Both the position numbers and the translations under genes were made by a program. Below, in pieces: positions 8,482 to 17,271 of a stretch of 41,874 nucleotides of DNA; within the stretch, counting starts at the first letter, position 1, and the number at the start of each line of letters is the position of its first letter. A model generated the notes under the pieces. The model ran no database searches. It worked only from the letters and a program-made list of their open reading frames with translations, and was not told the origin of the DNA. Source of the stretch: Mastigocoleus testarum BC008 (GTDB lineage Bacteria > Cyanobacteriota > Cyanobacteriia > Cyanobacteriales > Nostocaceae); assembly GCF_001456025.1 (NCBI RefSeq), contig NZ_LMTZ01000150.1, positions 21,690 through 63,563 on the forward strand. The letters run 5' to 3'.

Positions 8482-9570
8482 ATGCATCCAACCAACCCAT
8501 TTGTGGCCGGTCCAAAGCTACAAAACCCACAATTGTTTGTAGGTCGAAAAGAAGAGTTACAAGCAATATTTTCTCGAATGAGTGGCGTGCAACCAACTAG
8601 TGTGAGTATTGTTGGTGAAACACAAATTGGTAAATCTTCTCTGCTGTATTACTTCTCTGTGATTTGGCACTCAAAGGTGAGAAATCCGAATAAATATGTA
8701 GTTATTTATATATCCCTAAAAAAAGCATATTGCCAAAAAGAAGAAAATTTTTATGGAATTATCGCTCAAGATTTATTGAGTTGTTCTGGGGTACAAGCAA
8801 AACCTATTTTAAAAGAGCTCTTGCAAAAAAAATCTCTCGATAGAATTGGATTTTCTACAGCAATAGCAGAATTTGAACATCAAGGTTTGCTCCCAGTTCT
8901 TTGTCTAGATGATTTTGAAAATCTTTTGAAATATCCTAAGGAATTCGACAATGGTTTCTATGATAATTTACGTTCTTTAATGGATAACAATGTTCTGATG
9001 CTTATCTTAGCATCTTGTGAAACTCTGAATATTTATGCAGATAAGTATCGTTTTGTGTCTCGCTTTTTCAATGTCGGTCATACTATCAAATTAAGTGAAT
9101 TTACATCAGATGAAGCCATTGAACTCACAAAATTATCTGATATGACTGCAAATGATAAAAAGCCACTTTTAAATACTGAGGAGCAGAAATGTGTATATTC
9201 TTGGGGAAAATGTCATCCTTATTTATTGCAATTAGCCGCCTCTTATTTATGGGAATCTCGTTACAACCATAAGGGTATCAAATGGGCAAAAAAACAATTT
9301 GAACAACAGAAAAAATTATTTGAGCAAGAGAAAAAAAGAAAATCGCCTCATCTACCTTACTTTTTGAAAAAAGAAAAACCCGAGAAAAATAATATTTTTT
9401 GGTGGTTTAAAAAACTACCAATAATCATAGGGGGATTTGTTGAGACTTTAGAAAATTTTACTAAAAGCATTATTGGATTAGTTATTTTAAGTTTGTTGAT
9501 TTTGGTCGTGGTGAAAGTTTTACCTGTGGAGACTTTTGTCAAATACTTTCGAGATTTAATAGGGAGATAG
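8482..9570 (+). CDS. Small P-loop ATPase with C-terminal membrane anchor (module copy 1)
   Basis: 362 aa, uncharacterised. The N-terminus NPFVAGPKLQNPQLFVGR leads into a P-loop domain of the AAA/STAND type: Walker A GETQIGKSS at 45-53, Walker B LPVLCLDDFE with Asp143-Asp144, a sensor-like LMLILASCE at 172-180, and HPYLLQLAASYLWES near 235, the lid-type motif seen in Cdc6/ORC-like and STAND ATPases. A highly charged Lys/Glu linker (about 275-305) follows, then a single hydrophobic segment (330-349) and a short amphipathic tail, so the protein should be tail-anchored with the ATPase in the cytoplasm. The TAG stop is followed by TT and the ATG of the partner. The ribosome-binding site is weak. 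By hand, 31 of 54 N-terminal residues match the paralogue at 12643. Function unknown. Confidence 0.85.
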   Translation: MHPTNPFVAGPKLQNPQLFVGRKEELQAIFSRMSGVQPTSVSIVGETQIGKSSLLYYFSVIWHSKVRNPNKYVVIYISLKKAYCQKEENFYGIIAQDLLSCSGVQAKPILKELLQKKSLDRIGFSTAIAEFEHQGLLPVLCLDDFENLLKYPKEFDNGFYDNLRSLMDNNVLMLILASCETLNIYADKYRFVSRFFNVGHTIKLSEFTSDEAIELTKLSDMTANDKKPLLNTEEQKCVYSWGKCHPYLLQLAASYLWESRYNHKGIKWAKKQFEQQKKLFEQEKKRKSPHLPYFLKKEKPEKNNIFWWFKKLPIIIGGFVETLENFTKSIIGLVILSLLILVVVKVLPVETFVKYFRDLIGR

Positions 9571-9572
9571 TT

Positions 9573-11999
9573 ATGACTCAGAGTATATTCATATCAAATG
9601 TTCAGACCTATCTAAGTGAATGCATACGTATTCTTTATAGTTCATACTTTCAGCCCTATAGCTTCCAAAATTGGCTCGCTGAAATACACCCAGAATTAAA
9701 ACCAAAAGATAATCCCTTTAAATATCAAGCTGATTTCGCAAATAACCCTCCTTTAAAAAAATACGCAGAGCAAGTTTGGTGGATAACGGCTGTAGTTCCT
9801 CTTATAGTTGTTGTACCCATAGGATTATTAATACAGACAACACTTGGTAATTTTAACTGGGTATTGAGCTTGCTTTTTTTTGTAGGTTGGTGGATTGGTT
9901 TAGGCTTAGCACGGAGCGAGAATCAGAGACTAGAGACATGGTTTAAAGGACTTTTCGTATTTGTACTTGCAATACTAATCGTTGCTCAGTTTTTAGTACC
10001 TTCTGAGGTTCAAGTTATAGGTTGGGGTGCTGCTTTAGGTATTGCTTGGGGAGTTGCTTGGGGTATCGGATGGGGAATGATTTTAGGGGTTGCATTGGTA
10101 TTAATATTAGGGATTATATTTGTCCTTTTATTGAGTCTGATTAAATGGCGTTTGGCTTGGCGCGTAGGCTGGATAGTTGCTTCTGGCGCAACTTCAGGTG
10201 TAGTACTGGGCTTTGCACTGGGAGTATTATTCGGAGTTGGTTGGGGAGTAGATTCTGACCCGAAGTTAGTTGAATGTTTGGGGATATTATTTCTTCTAGT
10301 TCCCGTTATTGTTTGGTTTGTAGAAGTTATTTGGATGTCAGTATTATTTTTAATTTCCCTACGTACTGATGCCGCATCATTATTACTTTACTTACCAGTT
10401 CGTTTCGACCAACGTATCATCATACCGTTACCTTTTATGGCGCAGATGATTGCGAATGCTTATCTTCAAAACCAAGCGATTGCACGTGAAACAATCGATT
10501 ATTTAATTAATTCTACAAGCCAACAAAGGGTAGCAGCAGATGCGATCGCTACAATTGCTTTGCATAGCCTCAAAAAATGTGAAACTATTGACGATATTGC
10601 AAAAGTTGCAAATCAACTCGATTGGACTCCTTTACCAATATCTCAAGATAAAAATTGGGTAGTACCCAGTTTTTTAGATGTTAGCCAGAATGTTAATTCT
10701 GCGATTCATGCTAGTTCCACCTATCGTGGTTATCAAACCCTGCAAGATTCGATTTGTAACTTACGAGAAGTTACCGATAAATTAGCTAGAGAACGAAATT
10801 CTCGTTTGGCTGCGACGTTCGGGAGTATAGCTGAACGGTGGCTAGAACTAATGACAGCACGAAAAGATGAATGGAGAAAAGAGACAATTGAGTCAGAGGA
10901 AATTCGACAAGTATATATCCCTGGTAGTGCTTTAGATCCTGACAAAGCCCAAGAACGTTTTAAAGGGAGACACAAAATATTTCAGGAAATTGAAACTATA
11001 GCCCTTTTAGACCCACCACCTGCATTACTACTTTACGGAGGACGTCGTACCGGAAAAACTTCGGCTCTTAAATACCTACCGCGTAGGGTAGGAGCTAATC
11101 TTATACCTTTACTAATTGATATTCAAGGAGCAGCTGCTGCAACGACTCTTACAGGTTTAGCAGAACAAATAGCAAAACAAATTGTTCAATCTGCAAAGCG
11201 CTTACCCCGACGTTTAAATTTACCAGAACCAAATCAGAGAAAGTTAGAAAAAGAGCCATTTTTAGCTCTTCAAGATTGGTTATTACAAATAGAACGTGTT
11301 GTTCCAAATAAAAGATTTCTTCTGTGCTTAGATGAATATGAAAGATTAAGTGAAATAATCGAAGCAACAGGTACTAAAGCTCCACTTAATTTTTTACGCC
11401 ATATTCTACAGCATATGCCTGCTTGGACTCTATTATTTAGTGGTTCCCACGAGTTATCAGAACAACCACCTTATTGGAGTGATTACTTAATTAATACCCG
11501 CGCTTTGCGAATGACTTTTTTAGAAGAGTCGGAAGCACGAGATTTAATTTTGCGTCCCGTTAAGGATTTTTCCCATACCATTTATGAAAATGACGCTGTA
11601 GATGAAATTATTAAGGTTACTCATTGTCAGCCATATCTAGTTCAATTAGTATGTTTTGAATTGATAGAGCGACTAAATGAAATAATTAAAAAGGAAAAAA
11701 GAGTTCGCGGTATAACAAGAGCTTCGTTAGAAGACGTTAAAGCCGTTATCCCTGTAGTTATAGAACGGGGCGATCAATATTTTCGAGAACAATGGTCTCG
11801 TTTTACAGATGAAGAAAAAAACTTCCTCTATCGCCTATCAGACGGTGAGAAACCCAAACGTGAAGATAAATTAATAGTGCGATCGCTAGTACGGAAAGAA
11901 GTCTTAAAGCAAGAAGCTGTGTTTGGAATAAATACTGACTTATTTGGAAAATTAAGTTTCAATGTGCCTTTATTCCGGAAGTATGTGGAAATGTCTTAG
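9573..11999 (+). CDS. Polytopic membrane protein with C-terminal P-loop ATPase (module copy 1)
   Basis: 808 aa, uncharacterised. A cytoplasmic N-terminal segment (1-70) with NWLAEIHPELKP and DNPFK precedes six or seven hydrophobic segments (about 75-265). One of these is strikingly Gly/Trp-rich (residues 150-172, WGVAWGIGWGM). A helical soluble linker (270-440) leads to IRQVYIPGSALDP, then FKGR and a second type of P-loop domain: Walker A GGRRTGKT at 489-496, Walker B RFLLCLDEYERL, sensor-like LLFSGSHEL, and QPYLVQLVCFEL. The last 80 residues look like a winged-helix-type domain. The C-terminal ATPase resembles a common but uncharacterised cyanobacterial ATP-binding family. It starts 2 nt after the small ATPase, so both should be translated together, and its first residues MTQ are shared with the second copy. 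Confidence 0.85.
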   Translation: MTQSIFISNVQTYLSECIRILYSSYFQPYSFQNWLAEIHPELKPKDNPFKYQADFANNPPLKKYAEQVWWITAVVPLIVVVPIGLLIQTTLGNFNWVLSLLFFVGWWIGLGLARSENQRLETWFKGLFVFVLAILIVAQFLVPSEVQVIGWGAALGIAWGVAWGIGWGMILGVALVLILGIIFVLLLSLIKWRLAWRVGWIVASGATSGVVLGFALGVLFGVGWGVDSDPKLVECLGILFLLVPVIVWFVEVIWMSVLFLISLRTDAASLLLYLPVRFDQRIIIPLPFMAQMIANAYLQNQAIARETIDYLINSTSQQRVAADAIATIALHSLKKCETIDDIAKVANQLDWTPLPISQDKNWVVPSFLDVSQNVNSAIHASSTYRGYQTLQDSICNLREVTDKLARERNSRLAATFGSIAERWLELMTARKDEWRKETIESEEIRQVYIPGSALDPDKAQERFKGRHKIFQEIETIALLDPPPALLLYGGRRTGKTSALKYLPRRVGANLIPLLIDIQGAAAATTLTGLAEQIAKQIVQSAKRLPRRLNLPEPNQRKLEKEPFLALQDWLLQIERVVPNKRFLLCLDEYERLSEIIEATGTKAPLNFLRHILQHMPAWTLLFSGSHELSEQPPYWSDYLINTRALRMTFLEESEARDLILRPVKDFSHTIYENDAVDEIIKVTHCQPYLVQLVCFELIERLNEIIKKEKRVRGITRASLEDVKAVIPVVIERGDQYFREQWSRFTDEEKNFLYRLSDGEKPKREDKLIVRSLVRKEVLKQEAVFGINTDLFGKLSFNVPLFRKYVEMS

Positions 12000-12642
12000 A
12001 GAATTATAAGGGATGCTTCAAAAGCAATTATTCTCATAATTTATAAACTATAGGGGCACACATCAGTGTGCCCGAATGAATATCATATTTTTATTTTGAA
12101 TAATCTAGTGAGAAAATATTACTGACCAAATAAAAAATCAGCTACGATAATAACGGAATTATACTAATTTTTAGGATTTAATAATAAGTTATCATTGCGA
12201 ATAAAATAATCAAAAAAAGTTAGATAATACTATTACTTTTTCCTAAATGTAAACGCTACGCAAACGATTCATTACATCATAAATGAATAAAAATCAAATT
12301 TTATACATTCCTCAGACAAATAAAAAGAATATTCAATCAGCATATATATGAGTGAATAAATACTTTTTAAAAAAGAGGATTTAAAAGGATAAATCACTTT
12401 ATTAACTTGATTATATAGTCGTATTTATGTAAGTCTTTATATATCGGAGTAAAAGATAGCATGAATGTATTTTTTCTGGTGTACTAATAATTCTCTAAGC
12501 TTCCATAAAAATTTTAATTTTGTCATATAGGATGCATTTTACATTCATAAATATGAGTTAAAAGAATGCATTAAACCTGTAATGAAAGGGTAAATGCAAA
12601 GTTGAGATACAAAAGTATTCTATTCAAAATTACTTTCTTAAT
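12000..12642. other. 643-nt AT-rich spacer between the two ATPase modules
   Basis: No gene is seen on either strand. It begins with a strong hairpin (12054-12073) and is otherwise very AT-rich, without the ACTTG words of the first leader and without obvious sequence similarity to it. Its length suggests that the second module has its own promoter rather than depending on read-through. Confidence 0.5.
12054..12073. terminator. Perfect 8-bp hairpin after module copy 1
   Basis: GGGCACAC-ATCA-GTGTGCCC lies 55 nt after the stop of the 808-aa gene. The stem is perfect and GC-rich, but the T-rich sequence begins only about 15 nt later, so it is a plausible rather than canonical terminator. Related GGGC...GCCC palindromes occur elsewhere in the window. 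Confidence 0.55.
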
Positions 12643-13701
12643 ATGAATATTAATTATCGCAATCCCTTTGTAATAGATGGAATTCTTAAGGATCGCCGAT
12701 TATTTGTAGGTCGTGAAGATGAGATGAGAGCTATTGTAAATAGAATGACAGGAATACAGCCGATAAGTATCAATATTATCGGTGAGAAAAAAATTGGTAA
12801 ATCCTCTCTTCTTTATCATTTTTATCAAACTTGGAGAGAAAGAGTTATAAACGATGAAAAATATATCGTAATTTATTTATCACTCTCTCGTTGTCAAACA
12901 GAAGGGGATTTTTATGAAGAAGTAGTAGATAATTTAGTAGAAAGTTCAAATCAACCACTCATTTATCTAAAAAAAACTTTTCTAAATAAATCTATCAATC
13001 GTAGAAAATTTTCTAGGATAATCAGGAGTTTTCAAGAGAAGAAAATATTACCAGTTATTTGCTTGGATGATTTTGGTCGATTATTGGAACGCCCACAAAA
13101 ATTTGATAAGGGATTTTATGACCATTTACGCTACTTAATGGATGATAGCGCTTTAATGCTAGTAATAGCATCACGTAGAAGTCTTGCAGATTATGCTCGT
13201 GAGAAAGAATTAAGTTCTCCTTTTTTCAATATTGGTCATACTTTAGAATTAGGAAAATTAACAGAAGATGAAGCGATAAAGATTACATCACTTATTAGTA
13301 AAAACAAAATATCAGCAGAGCTACATTTAAACGAACAAAAAAAAGCGATAGAATGGGGCGAATTACATCCTTATAAATTACAATTATCCTGTTTTTATTT
13401 ATGGGAAGCACGTCAACAAGGTAGGGATATAAAATGGGCAAGAATTAAGTTTATAAAAAATATAAATGTTAGACAAAGTAAGATTACTTTCCTAAAATTA
13501 AATCATTGGGATAAATTATTGAGTATATTCTCTTCCTTAGGTAAGTTTTCCTTCGATGTTGGTGATTTTTTTGATAAGTTTCACAAGGCAATTATCGGGA
13601 TTGCTTTATTGATTTCTATAGTTCTTATTTGCTTAGATAAGTTGGAAGTTAGTGATTTAATACAAAAATTTTTTAATGAACTATTTGAGATTGGAAATTA
13701 G
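12643..13701 (+). CDS. Small P-loop ATPase with C-terminal membrane anchor (module copy 2)
   Basis: 352 aa, paralogue of the 8482 gene. Walker A GEKKIGKSS at 47-55, Walker B LPVICLDDFG with Asp142-Asp143, sensor-like LMLVIASRR, and HPYKLQLSCFYLWEA are all in register with copy 1. The acidic residue after the DD pair differs (Gly instead of Glu), so hydrolysis could depend on the two Asp residues or be weak. A charged linker is followed by one hydrophobic segment (about 317-331) and a short tail, DLIQKFFNELFEIGN. The stop is TAG, then TT, then the ATG of the large partner: the same junction as in copy 1. No strong ribosome-binding site precedes the ATG. Function unknown. Confidence 0.85.
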   Translation: MNINYRNPFVIDGILKDRRLFVGREDEMRAIVNRMTGIQPISINIIGEKKIGKSSLLYHFYQTWRERVINDEKYIVIYLSLSRCQTEGDFYEEVVDNLVESSNQPLIYLKKTFLNKSINRRKFSRIIRSFQEKKILPVICLDDFGRLLERPQKFDKGFYDHLRYLMDDSALMLVIASRRSLADYAREKELSSPFFNIGHTLELGKLTEDEAIKITSLISKNKISAELHLNEQKKAIEWGELHPYKLQLSCFYLWEARQQGRDIKWARIKFIKNINVRQSKITFLKLNHWDKLLSIFSSLGKFSFDVGDFFDKFHKAIIGIALLISIVLICLDKLEVSDLIQKFFNELFEIGN

Positions 13702-13703
13702 TT

Positions 13704-16217
13704 ATGACTCAAGAATTACCATTGACTAAATTTTGGATTTATTTGATTCAGTGTGTTCGTATTCTTTGGTGGTCTTATTTAAAACCCTATACATTTGCTA
13801 ACTGGTTACTAGAGATTCATCCAGAGTTAAAACCTGCAGATAATCCTTTCAAACTGAAAGCTGATTTTTCTAATAATCCCCGCTTGCAGAATTACGCTAA
13901 TCAAGTTTGGTGTGTAACTGCTTTAATACCAATTTTGGCTGCACTATTACTTGGTTTAGTGTATGAAGTTTTGCCAGTAAATGGCTTTAATTGGACTCAT
14001 ACTTGTTTTTTTTGGATGGGTTGGTTGTTAGGCTTATGGTTTGCGCGTAGTGATAATCAAAGACTAGAAAAGTGGTTTGAGTTCTCTTTTGGTATTTTAT
14101 TTATTTTTGTAGTCGTTATATTACTTTTGGGTTTGACACCATACTCTCTAATAACTCTGCTTGTTACTAATCAATGGTTCCCTGCTATATGGGGAGTATT
14201 TTTAGGAACAGCGTGGGGTGTATCTTTGGGTTGGGAATGGGGTATGAAGTGGGCAAGGGTATTAGGTATTTTATTATTCTTAGCTATTTTATTAGGTGTT
14301 GAATGGAGTTCAACCTGGATTTTTGTTGCATCGTGGCTTGTAATATGGTGCATAGCATGGATTGTGGTATCAGGTGTAGCTTCTGGTGTCGCATTAGGTG
14401 TAACTGCTGGTACAGCATTAAGTTTGGTATCCTGTTTGGCACTAGCAGATGCTCCTGACCAAAGAATAATTATGATCTGGGGTGGTGTATTTCTCTTGGT
14501 TCCAATCATTGTATGGATTGCAGAATTACTATGTATGTCCGCCTTATTTGTCTTCTCTAGAGGTGGAAAAGCATCATACTGGATTGGATATTTACCATCC
14601 CGCTTCGATGAAAAAATTATATTTCCCTTACCTTTTATGGTTGAAATGATTATGGATACTTATAAAGAAAATACTGAAATAGCAAATACAACTATTAAAT
14701 ATTTAACGACTTCCACTAATCAACAAAAAGTAGCATTTAAAGCTAATTTGCAAATAGCTCTGTATACTCTCAATCAATGTCAAACTATAGAGGATATTGC
14801 AAATACTGCGAATAAAGAGGAAGTGGCTTGGATTCATTCGAATTCTTCTAAACATATTGAATGGACACTACGCCGACTTCTAGACATAGCGAAGGACGTC
14901 CACCAATATTTCGAAATACCCTCTGATTACCTCAGATATAAATTACTAGAAAAAAATGTAATTTCGTTAGAAGAAGTATTCCATAATATTTCCTTAGTTA
15001 GCGAGCCGCAAATAGCTACCTATATTGGCAAAATCGCTCAAAGTTGGAGAGAAATTCTACAGTCAAAAAAAGATCTATTGAAAGATAGTGCTAAGGCTTC
15101 CCAGGAAATTCGACAGGTTTATATTCCTGGAAACGCTTTAGATCCTAATATTGCAAAGAGTCGTTTCAAAGGAAGAGTTGATTTATTTCACGAAATAGAG
15201 GCGTCAACATCCCAAGAACAAGCACCAGTTTTATTGTTGTATGGTGGACGTCGCAGTGGCAAAACTTCAACTCTCAAATATCTGCCAGTAAAACTTAGTG
15301 CTAACCTATTACCATTACGAGTAGATATTCAAGGAGCAGCATCTGCAACAACCCTAAGCGGGTTTGCAGAGTTTTTAGTAGAGGAAATTATTGAAGGAAC
15401 GCGACGCTTACGCCAAAGTATTGATTTACCAGAATTGAATTTGGACAAGTTAGCTCAAGATCCATTTCCTATATTACAAAAATGGTTTAGGAAAATAGAG
15501 AACAAATTTCCTGAGAAAAGATTTCTCTTATGTTTTGACGAATATGAATGCTTGGATCAATTAGTGAAATCTACCAACAGTTACGCACCTCTCAATTTTA
15601 TTCGTCACATTTTGCAAGACTATAATAATTGGATTTTACTCTTTTGTGGGTCCCACTTACTTGATGAACTTCCTATTTATTGGAGTAATTACCTAATTAA
15701 TGCTCATGCTATTCGGATTACCTACCTTAAAGAATTAGAAGCAAAAGAATTAATTACTAAGCCCATACCAGATTTTCCTGACATCTATGAAGAAGATGCT
15801 GTGAATCGGATTCTCCATTTAACTCGCTGTCAACCTTATTTAGTTCAGCTAGTTTGCTACGAAATAGTAGAATTACTTAATAAAGATATTAGAAAAAATG
15901 GCAGAGATGCAGAGATTTCCAAAGCTAACCAAGAAGATGTGGAAAAGGTTATACCCATAGTTTTAGAACGAGGAGACTTATATTTCCGATATTCATGGAC
16001 AAGTCTTAATGATAAAGAACAGCGATCGCTTCAGAATTTAGTTCAAGGGAAACCTCTGAAAATTTCGGATAAATCAGTAATAAACTCGTTAGTAAGAAAA
16101 GAGATTTTGGAAGTAGACAAGATTACAATCAAAAATCAAGATGAAATTCCACCAGTAAGCTTCCAAGTTCCTTTAGTCCAGAAATATGTAGAAAAAATGG
16201 TGTCAGAAGAAATTTAA
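13704..16217 (+). CDS. Polytopic membrane protein with C-terminal P-loop ATPase (module copy 2)
   Basis: 837 aa, paralogue of the 9573 gene, with the same order of parts. The N-terminal cytoplasmic block NWLLEIHPELKP-x-DNPFK matches copy 1 in 28 of 37 positions by hand. It is followed by six or seven hydrophobic segments including the Gly/Trp-rich stretch from residue 163 (WGVFLGTAWGVSLGWEWGM), a helical linker, IRQVYIPGNALDP, FKGR, Walker A GGRRSGKT at 514-521, Walker B RFLLCFDEYECL, LLFCGSHLL, QPYLVQLVCYEI and a terminal winged-helix-like region. The membrane domain is more divergent than the ATPase. The gene ends 35 nt from the convergent kinase gene. The product probably partners the small ATPase encoded just upstream; role unknown. 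Confidence 0.85.
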   Translation: MTQELPLTKFWIYLIQCVRILWWSYLKPYTFANWLLEIHPELKPADNPFKLKADFSNNPRLQNYANQVWCVTALIPILAALLLGLVYEVLPVNGFNWTHTCFFWMGWLLGLWFARSDNQRLEKWFEFSFGILFIFVVVILLLGLTPYSLITLLVTNQWFPAIWGVFLGTAWGVSLGWEWGMKWARVLGILLFLAILLGVEWSSTWIFVASWLVIWCIAWIVVSGVASGVALGVTAGTALSLVSCLALADAPDQRIIMIWGGVFLLVPIIVWIAELLCMSALFVFSRGGKASYWIGYLPSRFDEKIIFPLPFMVEMIMDTYKENTEIANTTIKYLTTSTNQQKVAFKANLQIALYTLNQCQTIEDIANTANKEEVAWIHSNSSKHIEWTLRRLLDIAKDVHQYFEIPSDYLRYKLLEKNVISLEEVFHNISLVSEPQIATYIGKIAQSWREILQSKKDLLKDSAKASQEIRQVYIPGNALDPNIAKSRFKGRVDLFHEIEASTSQEQAPVLLLYGGRRSGKTSTLKYLPVKLSANLLPLRVDIQGAASATTLSGFAEFLVEEIIEGTRRLRQSIDLPELNLDKLAQDPFPILQKWFRKIENKFPEKRFLLCFDEYECLDQLVKSTNSYAPLNFIRHILQDYNNWILLFCGSHLLDELPIYWSNYLINAHAIRITYLKELEAKELITKPIPDFPDIYEEDAVNRILHLTRCQPYLVQLVCYEIVELLNKDIRKNGRDAEISKANQEDVEKVIPIVLERGDLYFRYSWTSLNDKEQRSLQNLVQGKPLKISDKSVINSLVRKEILEVDKITIKNQDEIPPVSFQVPLVQKYVEKMVSEEI

Positions 16218-16252
16218 TAAATATATTTTTATTTCCAAGTCAACAACTTGAA

Positions 16253-17266
16253 TTAACTGGAATAACAACCATGTTTAACCGGAATTTCAATGGTAAAACA
16301 AGTTCCTTTTCCTATCTCTGAACTACAGGTTAGAGAACCATCGTGCATTTCTGTAATAATTTGATGGCTAATTGACATCCCTAAACCGGTTCCCTGACCT
16401 ACAGGTTTTGTAGTGAAAAAGGGATTAAAAATATTTTTTTGAATTTCTTCGGGAATTCCCGACCCATTATCTATTATTTTTATTGCTACTCGATGATTTG
16501 CGAGCACTGAGGTGTGAATGGATATTGTCAGTAACTGATTTTCCTGCTTATTTTTATTATTTTCCATTTCTTGCAAAGCATCGATCGCATTAGCAATGAT
16601 ATTCATGAATACCTGATTGAGTTGTCCAGCATAACATTGAATTTTTGGCAGTTCGCCGTAATATTTTCTAACTTCAATGTTCTGAGTTTGTTCATTTTTA
16701 GCTTTTAAACGGTTTTGTAAAATCATAAGTGTGCTGTCTATCCCCTCATGAATATCGACAGCTTTGACTTCTGCTTCATCTAAACGAGAAAAGGTACGGA
16801 GAGAATTAACAATTTCACGAATTCTCTCAGCCCCTATTTGCATAGAATTTATTAGTTTTGGCAAATCTTGATGAATGAATTCTAAATCTATCTCTTCGCC
16901 TAAATCTTTAATTTCTGGTGAAATATCTGAATATGTTTGCTCGTAAGTTTTGACTAATCTAAGTAGGTCTAATATGTATTCACGGGCATGAAAAATATTA
17001 CCATGAATAAAGTTAACAGGATTATTAATTTCATGAGCAACTCCTGCAACTAATTGACCTAAGGAAGACATTTTCTCATTGTGAACTAGTTGTAATTGAG
17101 TTGTTTTAAACTCTTTAATAACCTGTTTGAGCAAAGATTCTTTTTTGTGATTATTCTCTTCTAAATTTATTCTATCAGCTTCAGAACGTTGGAGCTTTTT
17201 TTGAAGAATACGATTAGCTTTTTCTAAATCTTTTATTTTTTGTTCTAAATTCGTTGCGATGGTCAT
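16253..17266 (-). CDS. Sensor-less histidine kinase, partner of the FIST protein
   Basis: A 337-aa cytoplasmic kinase. Residues 1-62 form a charged coiled coil; there is no membrane segment, PAS, GAF or receiver domain. The phospho-acceptor box GVAHEINNPVNF puts the His at residue 78. Downstream are the N box (VFMNIIANAIDAL), G1 (DNGSGIPEE), F box (FNPFFTTKP) and G2 (GQGTGLGMSIS), all intact. The start ATG lies 5 nt after the FIST stop, and its likely AGGAG ribosome-binding site (17280-17284) is inside the end of the FIST gene. The kinase should therefore receive its signal from the FIST protein. No response regulator is encoded in the window, so its output partner is elsewhere. Confidence 0.93.
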   Translation of the reverse strand: MTIATNLEQKIKDLEKANRILQKKLQRSEADRINLEENNHKKESLLKQVIKEFKTTQLQLVHNEKMSSLGQLVAGVAHEINNPVNFIHGNIFHAREYILDLLRLVKTYEQTYSDISPEIKDLGEEIDLEFIHQDLPKLINSMQIGAERIREIVNSLRTFSRLDEAEVKAVDIHEGIDSTLMILQNRLKAKNEQTQNIEVRKYYGELPKIQCYAGQLNQVFMNIIANAIDALQEMENNKNKQENQLLTISIHTSVLANHRVAIKIIDNGSGIPEEIQKNIFNPFFTTKPVGQGTGLGMSISHQIITEMHDGSLTCSSEIGKGTCFTIEIPVKHGCYSS

Positions 17267-17271
17267 TTCGT

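Noticed and set aside
14171..14509. 112-codon frame antisense to the second large membrane ATPase
   Set aside because: Its Thr/Pro/His-rich low-complexity translation is the complement of the hydrophobic membrane segment; no ribosome-binding site or homology-like motif.
8482..16217. Direct labelling of the ATPase modules as a known anti-phage system
   Set aside because: P-loop plus membrane architecture is suggestive, but no nuclease, TIR, protease, reverse transcriptase or other named defence domain was seen, so naming a system would be unsupported.
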